Positions 17,966 to 26,203 of a stretch of 64,000 nt of DNA are shown here, in pieces. How positions within the stretch are numbered: position 1 is the stretch's first letter; each line of letters opens with the position of its first letter. Source of the DNA: Bradyrhizobium icense (GTDB taxonomy: Bacteria > Pseudomonadota > Alphaproteobacteria > Rhizobiales > Xanthobacteraceae); contig NZ_CP016428.1 of the NCBI RefSeq assembly GCF_001693385.1, positions 5,580,001-5,644,000 on the forward strand, given 5' to 3'. The notes beneath the pieces are model-generated. The model did no database searches. It was not told where the DNA came from and saw only the letters and a list, made by a program, of their open reading frames with translations. Both the position numbers and the translations under genes were made by a program.

Positions 17966-18625
17966 ATGAGCCCAACCCACCGCATTATCCAGGAGCCGTC
18001 CGGAACTCGATTTTCAAGGATCGTCAGCTTTCTCTACGGATCGGCCGCGGACATCGCTTTCTTCATTACAATTCTATGTGCTCTCGGTTTCGCGAGCGGC
18101 CTACTCGTGCCGAAGACGATCGATACGGGCGGGCAGAAATGCATCAACTCGCTTGCCGTAGAGGGGTCGGATGGCTCCGTTTGCCATCCAACACAGCATC
18201 AGGACGCGCAAGCGCTTCAAAGACTCCTGGACACAATAAGCGCCGAAGCGCATTGAGCGAAGTACTTATCGCTGCGAGCCTCATGTTGCTAATCTGGTAG
18301 TGGCATTCGGCAGGCCGAGGAAACTATGGCGCGGTGACGGCTGCAACAGTCTCATTCGTCGGCTGGATATTCGTGTTCACAAGCACGTTTCTGATCGATC
18401 ATTTCGAATTGTTCGGACCATATCAAGTAGCACCCGATCTCGCGAGCCGCGCATGCCTGCGCCGCAATTCGCACCCCGCTGCACCACAGAATTTGTGCGG
18501 CATCTCATCTATTCGGCTTTCTCATCGCGTCTGAGCCGCGACCGTCACGACGATCGGGTATCTGTTATTTGCAGCCGTGATGACCACTTACATCTTTGTC
18601 GGCATCTTCTCAATCATCAGCAATC
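17966..18625 (+). pseudogene. NnrU/MddA-like membrane methyltransferase, decayed
   Basis: The ATG at 17966 follows GGAG by 6 bases. The first part (FLYGSAADIAFFITILCALG, then LVPKTIDTG) matches the N-terminus of the isoprenylcysteine methyltransferase-like NnrU/MddA family (YGxxAYxxFLxxFLYAxGFxxxxxVPKxID). Later frames keep GWIFVFTSTFLIDHFELFG and a trace of the FCRHPLYLGF region. Several frameshifts and stops separate the pieces, so no protein is made. The family acts on thiol or prenyl-cysteine methylation; the original role here is unknown. Confidence 0.65.
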
Positions 18626-19573
18626 TTCTGCGGCCAACGCCGTCGTCGGCGTTGGTGACAAATATGTCCCGCGGGGGTAGAGCCTCTCGCGAAAGGCTGC
18701 GCCGCCGAGAGAACCGCCATTCCACCAGACCGTGATGTGCGCCTGCCTGGTCTCCTTGAGCTTTGCCACCCAGCCGGTTCACTGCACGGCGTCCATTCGA
18801 ACATGTGGAAGAACACGGGCTTGTCGACCAGGCAATCAAGGCCAGGTCCGAGAGCTGCGCGAAGCCTAGATGGGCCTTTTCGGTCGAGACGAGTACAGGA
18901 TGTTCAGCTCGCTGATCACGAGCATGGGAAGAGTGTTGCGAGGACGGAAGCGAAGGCCTGATCCCACTCGTGGAGCTCAAGTTCGAGGGGCTGCCGGGTA
19001 CCGACGAGACAGCGTTAAACGCGTTCTTTTCCGAAATGATGCCCCTCGAAAGCATAACTTTATCCCCGAGGACGTGTCGAGCGATCTCACGAGGGGTCTG
19101 CAGAAGCTTGAGCGCTGTGAGTGAAGGACCAGTCAAGCCGCATTTCAAGCGGCAGGACGAAACGAGAAGGTTCTCAGCCGAAGCGATCGACAAGCTTGAA
19201 AGGTGCTTACTCGACCTCGAAAGGATAGGCTGAGCCGGTTCAACTAAAAGCTAGACGGCACCTATATAGGCGACTTCCTGATCGGGTCTGATCTGAGCCT
19301 CGCGCGGACTTGCGAGAAGGGTACAATCCCCGAGCGCGATCAGATCCTCGGGTCAGTTCGCCGAATGCCGGATCACCTTCGGATCGCCGTAGTCGCCGCC
19401 GGATCTCAGAGCGGCTAAGGGCGACGCCGCCGACATCGCTAGGCTTACGGGCACTCTGCACGGATAACGGCGCTCTGAGAACTCGATCGCTTCACCGGGC
19501 GCGATCCGTCGTCAGAACTGAGGCAGGCGCACCACTGTTTGCATCAGAGGATAGTCCGCATCGGGAATTGCTC
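18626..19573. other. decayed coding-like DNA, unidentified
   Basis: Plus-strand text such as ELKFEGLPGTDETALNAFF at 18973 looks coding in short runs, but frames break often and I recognise no family. I see no repeat, tRNA or clear promoter here. Confidence 0.3.
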
Positions 19574-19663
19574 TCACGAACGCGAGCGAAAAGCATCCAT
19601 CGCGTGGGCCAATAGTATGCCGATGCTCAAAAGAATAAGAATCCCAATAAGAGCCGAATACAT
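19574..19663 (-). CDS. 29-residue single-span membrane protein
   Basis: The ATG at 19663 lies behind ATGGAGGTGGCAT, a strong ribosome site. The product starts MYSALIGILILLSIGILLAH and ends AMDAFRSRS, that is one membrane helix with a short positively charged end. Its size and form resemble small subunits or regulators of membrane complexes (the KdpF or CydX size class), but it is not one of these by sequence. The good ribosome site and uniform hydrophobicity argue that it is real. Confidence 0.5.
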   Translation of the reverse strand: MYSALIGILILLSIGILLAHAMDAFRSRS

Positions 19664-20199
19664 ATGCCACCTCCATCGCTCACTTCCTTTGAACTGCGCG
19701 ACCGCTTACACGTCAAATTAATTCCTGAGCACGAAGTGGGATCGCAGCCAACTGATGAGTCTAAGCCACACCGGCTAGCTGGCAACATGTGGAAGATCAA
19801 AGATAGACGCTGTAAAACCCAGCCGTTCTGTTCGAACCGACGTGATAGGCGTAGCGTGGGTGAGCGAAAAACGCGTGTAGTTAATGTGCAGCGGGTACTT
19901 GGTTTCTGCGTGGGAATGTCCGAAACGAACGCTCCGGCCCTTGAGATGCCTGTAGCATCTGCGCGCAAGAATTGGGGCGTCCGGATGAACTTTTCAAGCT
20001 CGAAAGATGAGAACTCATTGTCTCTTTGGGGAAAGTGTGCGGCGGCAAGTGTCGGCCGGTCGCGCGAACGGCGGACGTTGCCGCTTTGTTGGTAACAATC
20101 TGCGCACCTATGCTGAATTGCTTCGTTCGGAAATGGACTGGCGGGAGCTGAACTACACCCCGATTAATTGGTCTGAATAGGCCGCTCCACGGCTTACCA
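19664..20199. other. no supported gene
   Basis: Open frames exist on both strands, but none has a ribosome site, a recognisable domain or a natural amino-acid composition. Confidence 0.35.
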
Positions 20200-20451
20200 A
20201 TGAAAGACCTGCAGAAGCACTTGAAAAAGCTCCGCACTGATGCAGCCGAATGCAAATTGATCAGCGATCTGGCGACTGACCTGGAAAAGCGAGAGCTGTT
20301 CGCAAGGCTTACGGATCACTTGAGTGTCCTGGCGTCCGAGGTCGAGCGCGCCATATCTGCGAAAGTCTCCCAGCACGGAGACGGAGCTATAAAGACGGTC
20401 GCACGATGCTCAAGGATCGGCTCTGGGTTCACGACAGCGGCACTTATGTGA
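20200..20451 (+). CDS. small hypothetical helical protein
   Basis: Protein of 83 residues, MKDLQKHLKKLRTDAAEC and on. The first 55 or so residues are strongly amphipathic and charged (KRELFARLTDHLSVLASEVE), typical of short cytoplasmic helical proteins common in rhizobia. From about residue 60 the composition changes, and the end overlaps the relic IS630 transposase, so the original C-terminus has probably been lost. Function unknown. Confidence 0.5.
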   Translation: MKDLQKHLKKLRTDAAECKLISDLATDLEKRELFARLTDHLSVLASEVERAISAKVSQHGDGAIKTVARCSRIGSGFTTAALM

Positions 20452-21185
20452 AATTGACGAGGCGGGTAAGCTGACGCACGATTTTGCCTCTATGGCTCCC
20501 GAGATTATCCATGATCAGGATGTCGCCGGGACGAAGCGTCGGAAGGAGGACTTTCTCGACGTAGAGGCGGAAACTCTCGCCATCGGTCGGCGCCTCGAGA
20601 AACCATGGCGCTTCGATCCGGTCATGGTGCAGTGCGGCCAGGAAGGTCATGGTCTTCCAGCAGCCATGGAATCTTGCTGGGAATCCTCTGGCCACCGTCG
20701 CCCACCCCCACAAGGCCGCCATAGCGGTCCTGGTCCAGATCTTGTCGCTGAAGACCAAGCGCTCAGGTTCGAAGGCGATCTTGATATTTGATTCACTGAG
20801 CTCGCCGTCTGGCGAGGTCCGGACGGTCGCGTTCGCCAGCCACCACGGATTTTTTGAAGCTGAGCTTCTCGCCGTGGACGAACTCCCACTGAACGGTAAT
20901 CAGCCTTCAGCCCGCTATCAGCGAGCTCGGCGACCAAGCCGCGCAAGGTGAAGTCGCCTTGATTCGTCCTAAATCCCAGACACGGAGTTCGCCGGAAATC
21001 GCCTTCGCCCTGTGGCCGCCGATCCTGCCGGGCGCCACGCTGCCAGTCTCCCGATGGCGTCGCACCCATCCAACGGCCGTGCTGAACGCAACACCGAACT
21101 GTTTAGCCGCCTCGTTGCAGACAATCCGCCGGTAAACAACCTACAACGACCCGCTTCCGAAGATCCTCAGAGTAAGGCTTGCCCC
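20444..21185 (-). pseudogene. IS630-family transposase, frameshifted and truncated
   Basis: In successive frames the minus strand reads SEDLRKRVV, then RIVCNEAAKQFGVAFSTAVG followed by WVRRHRETGSVAPG (helix-turn-helix), then the DDE part MVFSDKIWTRTAMAALWGWA and GDILIMDNLGSHRGK. The last part has the second catalytic Asp (MDNLGSH). The C-terminal part with the Glu (usually SPDLNPIEQ) is missing, and at least three frameshifts interrupt the gene. Confidence 0.85.
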
Positions 21186-21189
21186 TCCA

Positions 21190-21642
21190 TGCTGGCGTCC
21201 AGGCCGAGCCCGCATCGTGAACCAGAAGTCCCTGATTTAGGAATCCCAAATCGATTAAAGCTAACCTCATCACGCTTTAGTCCGTCCGCGGCTTTGCTCC
21301 AGGGCTTCTTCAGACCCCCTTCGCGATGGCGTCGTTGCACTCCGCTAAACGCTTCGCCGTCATGCGGTTGGATAGAGGACTTGCAGTCGTTCATACTCGG
21401 CACTCATGAGAAACCGCCCGGCAAAAGCGGAGGTTTCTTCCTCTCGTCTCACGGGGCAGCCTTTTTAGACGTTGATCCGGGGCGCTCACGAAGCGAGCGA
21501 ACCGGCAATCTAGAGGTCGCGGCGAGAGATTTCCGGGTGCGCAAACCAAGTCGGCTGCTGCCGACTTGGACCGCTAAGACTCGCAAATTCGGCCACACCC
21601 GAGTTCAACGCGCCCTGAAATGACGGATAGAAATGCAGCCGC
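21190..21642. other. no supported gene
   Basis: Nothing recognisable on either strand between the IS630 relic and the end of dctA. Confidence 0.4.
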
Positions 21643-22965
21643 CTACCCCGTCGTGTTCGAGGTCTCGCCGTCGGTGGGATCGATTTTCTGGTTAAGCCGC
21701 GCATGCAGCATGGCCTGGTCGAGTTCGCCTTCCCACCAGGCCACGAACACCGCGGCAATACCGTTGCCGGTGATATTAGTAAGGGCGCGCACCTCGCTCA
21801 TAAATTTGTCGATCGAGAACACGATTGCCATGCCCGGCACCAGCACCGGATTAACCACTGAAAGCGTCGCCGCGAGCGTGATGAAGCCGGCCCCGGTGAT
21901 ACCACTTGCGCCTTTTGAGGTCAGCATCGCCACGACGAGAATGGTCAGCTGCTGGCCGAAGCTGAGATCGACCCCGAGCGCCTGAGCGATAAACAGCGTT
22001 GCCAAAGTCATGTAGATGTTGGTGCCATCGAGGTTGAAGGAGTAGCCGGTAGGCACCACGAGGCCGACCACGGGCTTGGAGCAGCCCAGCCGCTCGAGCT
22101 TCTTCATCAACTGCGGCAGCGCACTTTCCGAGGACGAGGTGCCGAGCACCAGCAAGAGCTCATCCTTGATATAGGCGATAAACTTGAAGATCGAAAAGCC
22201 AACAAAGCGCGAGATCAGACCGAGCACGACCACCACGAAAAGCGCGGCCGTAGCATAGAACAGCGCGACGAGACCGATCAGATTGCCGAGCGCCGATGGT
22301 CCGAACCTACCGATCGTGAAGGCCATGGCCCCGAACGCGCCGATCGGCGCTACCTTCATGATAATGGCGATGACGCCGAACACCGCGTGCGCCGCATCGT
22401 CGATCATGCCGCGCAACTTTGCGCCGCGCTCACCCAGCGCCATCAGCGAGAAGCCGAACAGGATCGCAAACAAGAGCACCTGCAGGATGTCGCCGCGCGC
22501 CAGCGCGCCGACCACGGTGTCGGGAATGATATTGAGGATGAAATCGACGCTTTTCGAGGCTTCCGCCTGCTTCACGTAGTTGGCGACGGCTGCGGCATCG
22601 GGCTTGGCCGCAAGGCCGTGGCCGATCTGGAAAAGATTGCCCATCACCAGGCCGAGCACCAAGGCAAAGGTGGAGACGATCTCGAAATAGACCAGCGCCT
22701 TGAGGCCGACCCGGCCGACCTTTTTCGCATCCTGGATGTGCGCGATGCCCGAGACCACGGTGCAAAAGATGATCGGCGCGATCAGCATCTTGATTAGCTT
22801 AATGAAGCCGTCACCGAGCGCCTTGACCCAGTCGTTGGTCGCGAGCGACGGCCACAGCCAACCGACCACGACGCCAATCAGGATCGCGATCAGCACCTGA
22901 ACGTAGAGGATTTTGTACCAAGTTTGCGACGCCCGCGCGGGCGGCGCTGTTGCGATGGTGGTCAT
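21643..22965 (-). CDS. dctA: C4-dicarboxylate:cation symporter DctA
   Basis: Protein of 440 residues from ATG 22965 ([13 protein letters not shown]), with AAGGAG 4 bases upstream; the frame is open ten codons further. It belongs to the DAACS family: [18 protein letters not shown] is the serine-rich re-entrant loop, [20 protein letters not shown] and [18 protein letters not shown] are the substrate- and cation-binding motifs, and [20 protein letters not shown] the final one. It imports succinate, malate and fumarate. In rhizobia such uptake feeds bacteroids and is needed for nitrogen fixation. A GG-N10-GC element at 23132-23146 fits the sigma-54 control usual for dctA. It lies downstream of a nod-box operon, an unusual context. 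Confidence 0.92.
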   Translation of the reverse strand: MTTIATAPPARASQTWYKILYVQVLIAILIGVVVGWLWPSLATNDWVKALGDGFIKLIKMLIAPIIFCTVVSGIAHIQDAKKVGRVGLKALVYFEIVSTFALVLGLVMGNLFQIGHGLAAKPDAAAVANYVKQAEASKSVDFILNIIPDTVVGALARGDILQVLLFAILFGFSLMALGERGAKLRGMIDDAAHAVFGVIAIIMKVAPIGAFGAMAFTIGRFGPSALGNLIGLVALFYATAALFVVVVLGLISRFVGFSIFKFIAYIKDELLLVLGTSSSESALPQLMKKLERLGCSKPVVGLVVPTGYSFNLDGTNIYMTLATLFIAQALGVDLSFGQQLTILVVAMLTSKGASGITGAGFITLAATLSVVNPVLVPGMAIVFSIDKFMSEVRALTNITGNGIAAVFVAWWEGELDQAMLHARLNQKIDPTDGETSNTTG

Positions 22966-23131
22966 GACGCTCCTTCCCAATACGAACTCGAACACCGAGC
23001 CGCCGCGCGTTGAGAGGCGACGGCATCAGACGAGCCTTTCATGCCAGCCGTGTCCGATTGAAGACGGCGATGTCGGAAATCCGACAGCCTGCAGCGGCAG
23101 GCTGGCTGTTACGTGTGTTTTCTCTCGTTAA

Positions 23132-23146
23132 GCAAGACGCGCACCA
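23132..23146 (-). promoter_or_regulatory. possible sigma-54 promoter of dctA
   Basis: On the minus strand it reads TGGTGCGCGTCTTGC, with the required GG-N10-GC and TTGC, but TGGTGCG instead of TGGCACG. It lies 167 bases before the dctA ATG. No TGT-N10-ACA was seen close upstream, so a DctD-type activator would be expected. Confidence 0.45.
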
Positions 23147-23201
23147 CGCGCGAGCCATGCGGCCGTTCAACCCGCCAGACGGTGAACCGACAGTCTCCTG
23201 A

Positions 23202-23507
23202 CTAGCTTGGCCGAATGCCAGAACCGTTCGTGCCGCCGAAGGCAGAGGCGTCGTTCAGCGCCACGCGCACCTTGCCCTGGCGCGGCACATGGGACGTGGC
23301 GTCGAGATCGACGAGCTGCTTGCGGTCGATGTCATGCTTCGATAGCGCTTTGAGGTCGGCGCCGATCCTGACCTTCAGCTCGTAAAGCTCGGAATTGATG
23401 ATCGGGCCGATGGCGGAGCGGCCTTCGCGCGTCTCTTTCCAGCTGGAGGCGCAGGTGCCTAGGCCGCACAGCCCGCCCATTCCGGTAATGACGACGCACC
23501 TCTCCAT
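23202..23507 (-). pseudogene. NodE/FabF-like beta-ketoacyl synthase with internal deletion
   Basis: The product starts MERCVVITGMGGLCGLG and continues with the N-terminal region of KAS-II enzymes, then jumps after QLVDLD to a C-terminal end GKVRVALNDASAFGGTNGSG. In a normal KAS of about 410 residues the NDxFxFGGxN motif is some 300 residues further on, so the active-site Cys and both catalytic His have been deleted. The frame is kept across the deletion. It follows the NodF-like ACP by 10 bases, the nodFE order. Confidence 0.85.
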
Positions 23508-23517
23508 TCAGGCCTTC

Positions 23518-23775
23518 TTAGCGAGCAAAGCCGTGGACAGCGTCCACCGTGTCGCCGATATGCTTGAGATTCGACCAGGCATCATCCGTGTTCATCTCGA
23601 TCTTGATGCCGTTGGGCTGCTCCAGGTCGCAGATGATATCCGTCAACTCCAGCGACTGGATGGCACGCAAGGTAAGTTCCGTGGCGATCGTTGTCTCGCC
23701 GCCGCCCGCTGCGTATTCCTTGGTTTTGGCGATGATTTCCTTCGCGAGTTTGATCTGCCATCCTGTTGCTTCCAT
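23518..23775 (-). CDS. specialised acyl carrier protein, NodF-like
   Basis: Protein of 85 residues from ATG 23775 (MEATGWQIKLAKEII), with GAGG 6 bases upstream. It has the four-helix ACP pattern, with IQSLELTDIICDLEQ carrying the phosphopantetheine serine (SLEL, with Gln in place of the usual Asp) and the IKIEMNTDDAWSNLKHIGD helix typical of rhizobial special ACPs. NodF carries the acyl chain made with NodE for the Nod factor. A nod box lies 113 bases upstream. Since the partner ketosynthase is broken, its present role is open. Confidence 0.8.
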   Translation of the reverse strand: MEATGWQIKLAKEIIAKTKEYAAGGGETTIATELTLRAIQSLELTDIICDLEQPNGIKIEMNTDDAWSNLKHIGDTVDAVHGFAR

Positions 23776-23887
23776 CAGGCGCCTCGACGCGAACGCGACG
23801 CCGTTCCTCAGCCGAGCCGCGTCGCCGATAGAAGCAGTGACGTGATCGGTGCGCGTCAGGTGCTGTTGCCAATGCAACATTCCGCAA

Positions 23888-23933
23888 CATTGGTAAAATT
23901 GATTTTTTGGATGGTAAGCATCCACGCTGCGTA
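23888..23933 (-). promoter_or_regulatory. nod box (NodD binding site)
   Basis: On the minus strand the core reads CCATCCAAAAAATCAATTTT followed by ACCAATG, against the consensus CCATCCAAACAATCGATTTT ACCAATC. The upstream half reads CAGCGTGGATG, also as in the consensus. The site drives the minus strand towards the NodF-like gene at 23775. NodD bound here would give flavonoid-inducible expression. Confidence 0.88.
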
Positions 23934-24085
23934 TCAATTCCTCGCGTAAAGCAAGAAAGTCGCACCCTGGCCGCCCTCTACTGCGCGCCGGCCCCTTCGG
24001 GGTGCAGGTCGACCGCCTCCGGTCTGCCGTCAGCCATCGAGGCCGCGATGGGCGCGGCCCGGGAAACTGAAAAAAAGACCCGACA

Positions 24086-24240
24086 ATGGCGACCATCGGC
24101 ACCTTCACCTCGAACGGCAATGGCTTTCCGGCTCGATTCGCACTCTCGCTCTAAACGCCAATGCCAAGCTGGTCCGCATCGAGAACCCCTCTGAAGGGCC
24201 GCACTTCCGCATCTTGGGGGCTAATGCAGATTATGCGTAG
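24086..24240 (+). pseudogene. DUF736 family gene, frameshifted and truncated
   Basis: It starts [14 protein letters not shown], then after loss of one T continues in the next frame as [20 protein letters not shown] and GPHFRILGA, and stops early at ADYA. The family is about 100 residues and ends with a VKLDDPSFxAPIYA motif that is missing here. DUF736 genes usually sit next to conjugation or plasmid maintenance genes. Confidence 0.8.
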
Positions 24241-24354
24241 CGTGGGATTATGCGGAGTCGTTGGCTGTTAGTCCCGGTTTTCCAGGTCTTTTGTCGCTGT
24301 GCCGCTCCGCATAATAACGGGCTGCCGTCCGCGGTGTCGGTCAGCGCCACCAGA

Positions 24355-24639
24355 TCAGCGCAAACTCGCCATCGTCGCCTTGAGGTTGGCGTAGATCGGC
24401 GCGGTGAAGGACGGATCGTCGAGCTTAACCGAGTAGTAGGTGCGGTTGTCCTTCGAGGTCCGGCGCCAGGCGGCACCGATCTCGACCCCGGAGACGATCA
24501 CGCGCTGGTCTGGCGCCTTGTCGCTGGTGGACGCGGGCTCGCTGGGGACAAGGCGCGCCTTGGCGTCGATCGCAAGCGTCTTGATGGTGCCGGTGTAGGT
24601 GCCATCGTTGCTGCGGGTGAACGAACCGATCTGGGACAT
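24355..24639 (-). CDS. DUF736 family protein
   Basis: Protein of 94 residues: MSQIGSFTRSNDGTYTGTIK, then IGAAWRRTSKDNRTYYSVKL and DDPSFTAPIYANL. All family motifs are present. The last residues (KATMASLR) look altered, as the following frame continues with SPLLCG-type text, so the C-terminus may be frameshifted. The function of the family is unknown; it is common in integrative and conjugative elements and on plasmids of Rhizobiales. GGAGATCCACC precedes the ATG. Confidence 0.8.
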   Translation of the reverse strand: MSQIGSFTRSNDGTYTGTIKTLAIDAKARLVPSEPASTSDKAPDQRVIVSGVEIGAAWRRTSKDNRTYYSVKLDDPSFTAPIYANLKATMASLR

Positions 24640-25552
24640 GGTGGATCTCCTGTGCTGTGTTCAATCCTGCGACCATCGCGGCCTTGTGGCGATCTTGAGC
24701 CCCGGGACGGCCAACCCGCACCGTCAGGCCGCCGCGCATGCGGAGGACGGCGCGCGACGATCTTGTTGCTGCGCGAGGAGCGGCGCAGCCGCGGGGAAGA
24801 AGATCGCCGGCACGCTATTGCGGGGAACAGGCCGGGTCGCAGACCACATCTCGGGGTCCGCCCAGCAAGGCCCGTCGAATCGTAGGGCATCACGGCACGC
24901 CTGGAGAACCCCCCGCTCCCGTCGGGCTCGCATGGCATGATGACCTCCGGTCCTCTTCACAGCGTCAGGTCGGCACAGTGCGCATGTCGGCCATCAGCGA
25001 CGCATTAATGCGTCTGCCGTCAACTACCAACGCTAGTGATTGATCCAAATGAAAGACACGGCAATCATTGGTGAACGTTGGGCCGATCGAACACCACGTG
25101 GCGCGAGCATCACATGCAAAGACTTCGGCATGTAACATCAACCAAGGGTCCGCTCTCGCAAACGAACTTGATACGCCGATTCGCCGGTCGCAGAAATGCC
25201 GCGTGCGCAGGCTCGATCCAGCATATTTTCTCTTGGAGATAGCATGATGGACTGTTCAGTGTGATCGCAGCCGCAGGCCCAAAGGGCCTCGCGCATTGGC
25301 CGTCAATCGTCCGCCCTCTGGGCTGCCGACAGCACCTCATGATTCCAACTTCGCCGACGTAGGCGAGCACATCGTGGACTCAATCGTGGCAGGTCTCGGG
25401 CAGATCAACTCGTGAGCCGCCCGAATGAGGCAGAGCTTGGCCAAAGAAGACTCAACGGAAGCAGAGCATCCATGGCAGTATTCTGTCACGCGGCCGCATT
25501 TCGGCGCAGCTTAGTCCTCTCATAGAATGAATTAGACCGTTCGCAGCAGGGA
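24640..25552. other. upstream region of the chorismate operon; no supported gene
   Basis: A minus-strand ATG at 24938 behind GGAGGTCATC opens a long frame, but the composition is poor (Arg/Pro/Ser-rich) and overlapping frames are equally open. Between 25000 and 25552 I see no gene. I looked for a sigma-54, NifA or nod-box element ahead of 25553 and found none that is convincing. Confidence 0.4.
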
Positions 25553-26203
25553 ATGAAGATGGCAGCAAGCGAGACAAGCTTTGAGCAATCGGTGATCCTG
25601 ATCGACAACTTCGACTCCTTTACGTTCAACATCGCCCAGATGGTTGGCGAGGTAAATGGTAAAGAAGCCATTGTCTTGGATAACACTGTGCCGTGGAGGG
25701 AAATTCGCAAAATCCCTCATGACCGCATTATTCTCTCGCCGGGACCAGGAAACCCCCAAAATTCAAAAGATGTCGGCTCGACGATGGATGTTCTGGCCGG
25801 CAGCGCCGTTCCGGTCTTGGGCGTGTGCCTGGGACATCAATGCATTGCTCATTTCCATGGCGCAGCCGTGTCCCGAGCACCGGAGCCGCTCCACGGCCGG
25901 ATCCGCAGCATCACAAACTCCGGAACAGATCTTTTCAAGGGGCTGCCGCGTTCTTTCAATGTGACGAGATACCATTCTCTGACAGTGACAGGTGATCTTC
26001 CGCAATGCCTTGAATGCACGGCCATGAGCGAGGATGGCATCATCATGGCGCTGCGCCATCGGCAGCGGCCCCACTACGGCGTGCAGTTTCATCCAGAATC
26101 CATCTGCTCCCAATACGGACGAGAGATCTTTGTCAACTTCCTCTCCGATGCATGCGCCCCGTCGGCAACCCAAGCCTCGCTTGCGGGCCTGGAGGTGGCC
26201 TGA
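25553..26203 (+). CDS. class I glutamine amidotransferase (PabA/TrpG type)
   Basis: The protein has 216 residues; the second ATG at 25559, 6 bases after AGGGA, may be the real start. ILIDNFDSFTFNIAQ, PGPGNPQ, GVCLGHQCIAHFHGA (catalytic Cys) and GVQFHPESICSQYG (catalytic His-Glu) are the standard motifs. It releases ammonia from glutamine for the PabB-type synthase, whose ATG overlaps its stop by one base. It heads an operon of six genes that are overlapping or nearly so. Its association with a PIKGT-type partner points to aminodeoxychorismate rather than anthranilate. Confidence 0.88.
   Translation: MKMAASETSFEQSVILIDNFDSFTFNIAQMVGEVNGKEAIVLDNTVPWREIRKIPHDRIILSPGPGNPQNSKDVGSTMDVLAGSAVPVLGVCLGHQCIAHFHGAAVSRAPEPLHGRIRSITNSGTDLFKGLPRSFNVTRYHSLTVTGDLPQCLECTAMSEDGIIMALRHRQRPHYGVQFHPESICSQYGREIFVNFLSDACAPSATQASLAGLEVA

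Noticed and set aside
24498..24938. 146-codon minus-strand ORF behind GGAGGTCATC
   Set aside because: Good ribosome site, but an Arg/Pro/Ser-rich product in a shifted frame over the DUF736 gene; it is more likely a remnant than a gene.
25040..25075. Partial nod-box-like text (TGATTGATCCAAATG ... GGCAATC) before the chorismate operon
   Set aside because: The two halves are out of register by one or two bases and the central AATCGATTTTACC part does not match, unlike the clear site at 23888-23933.
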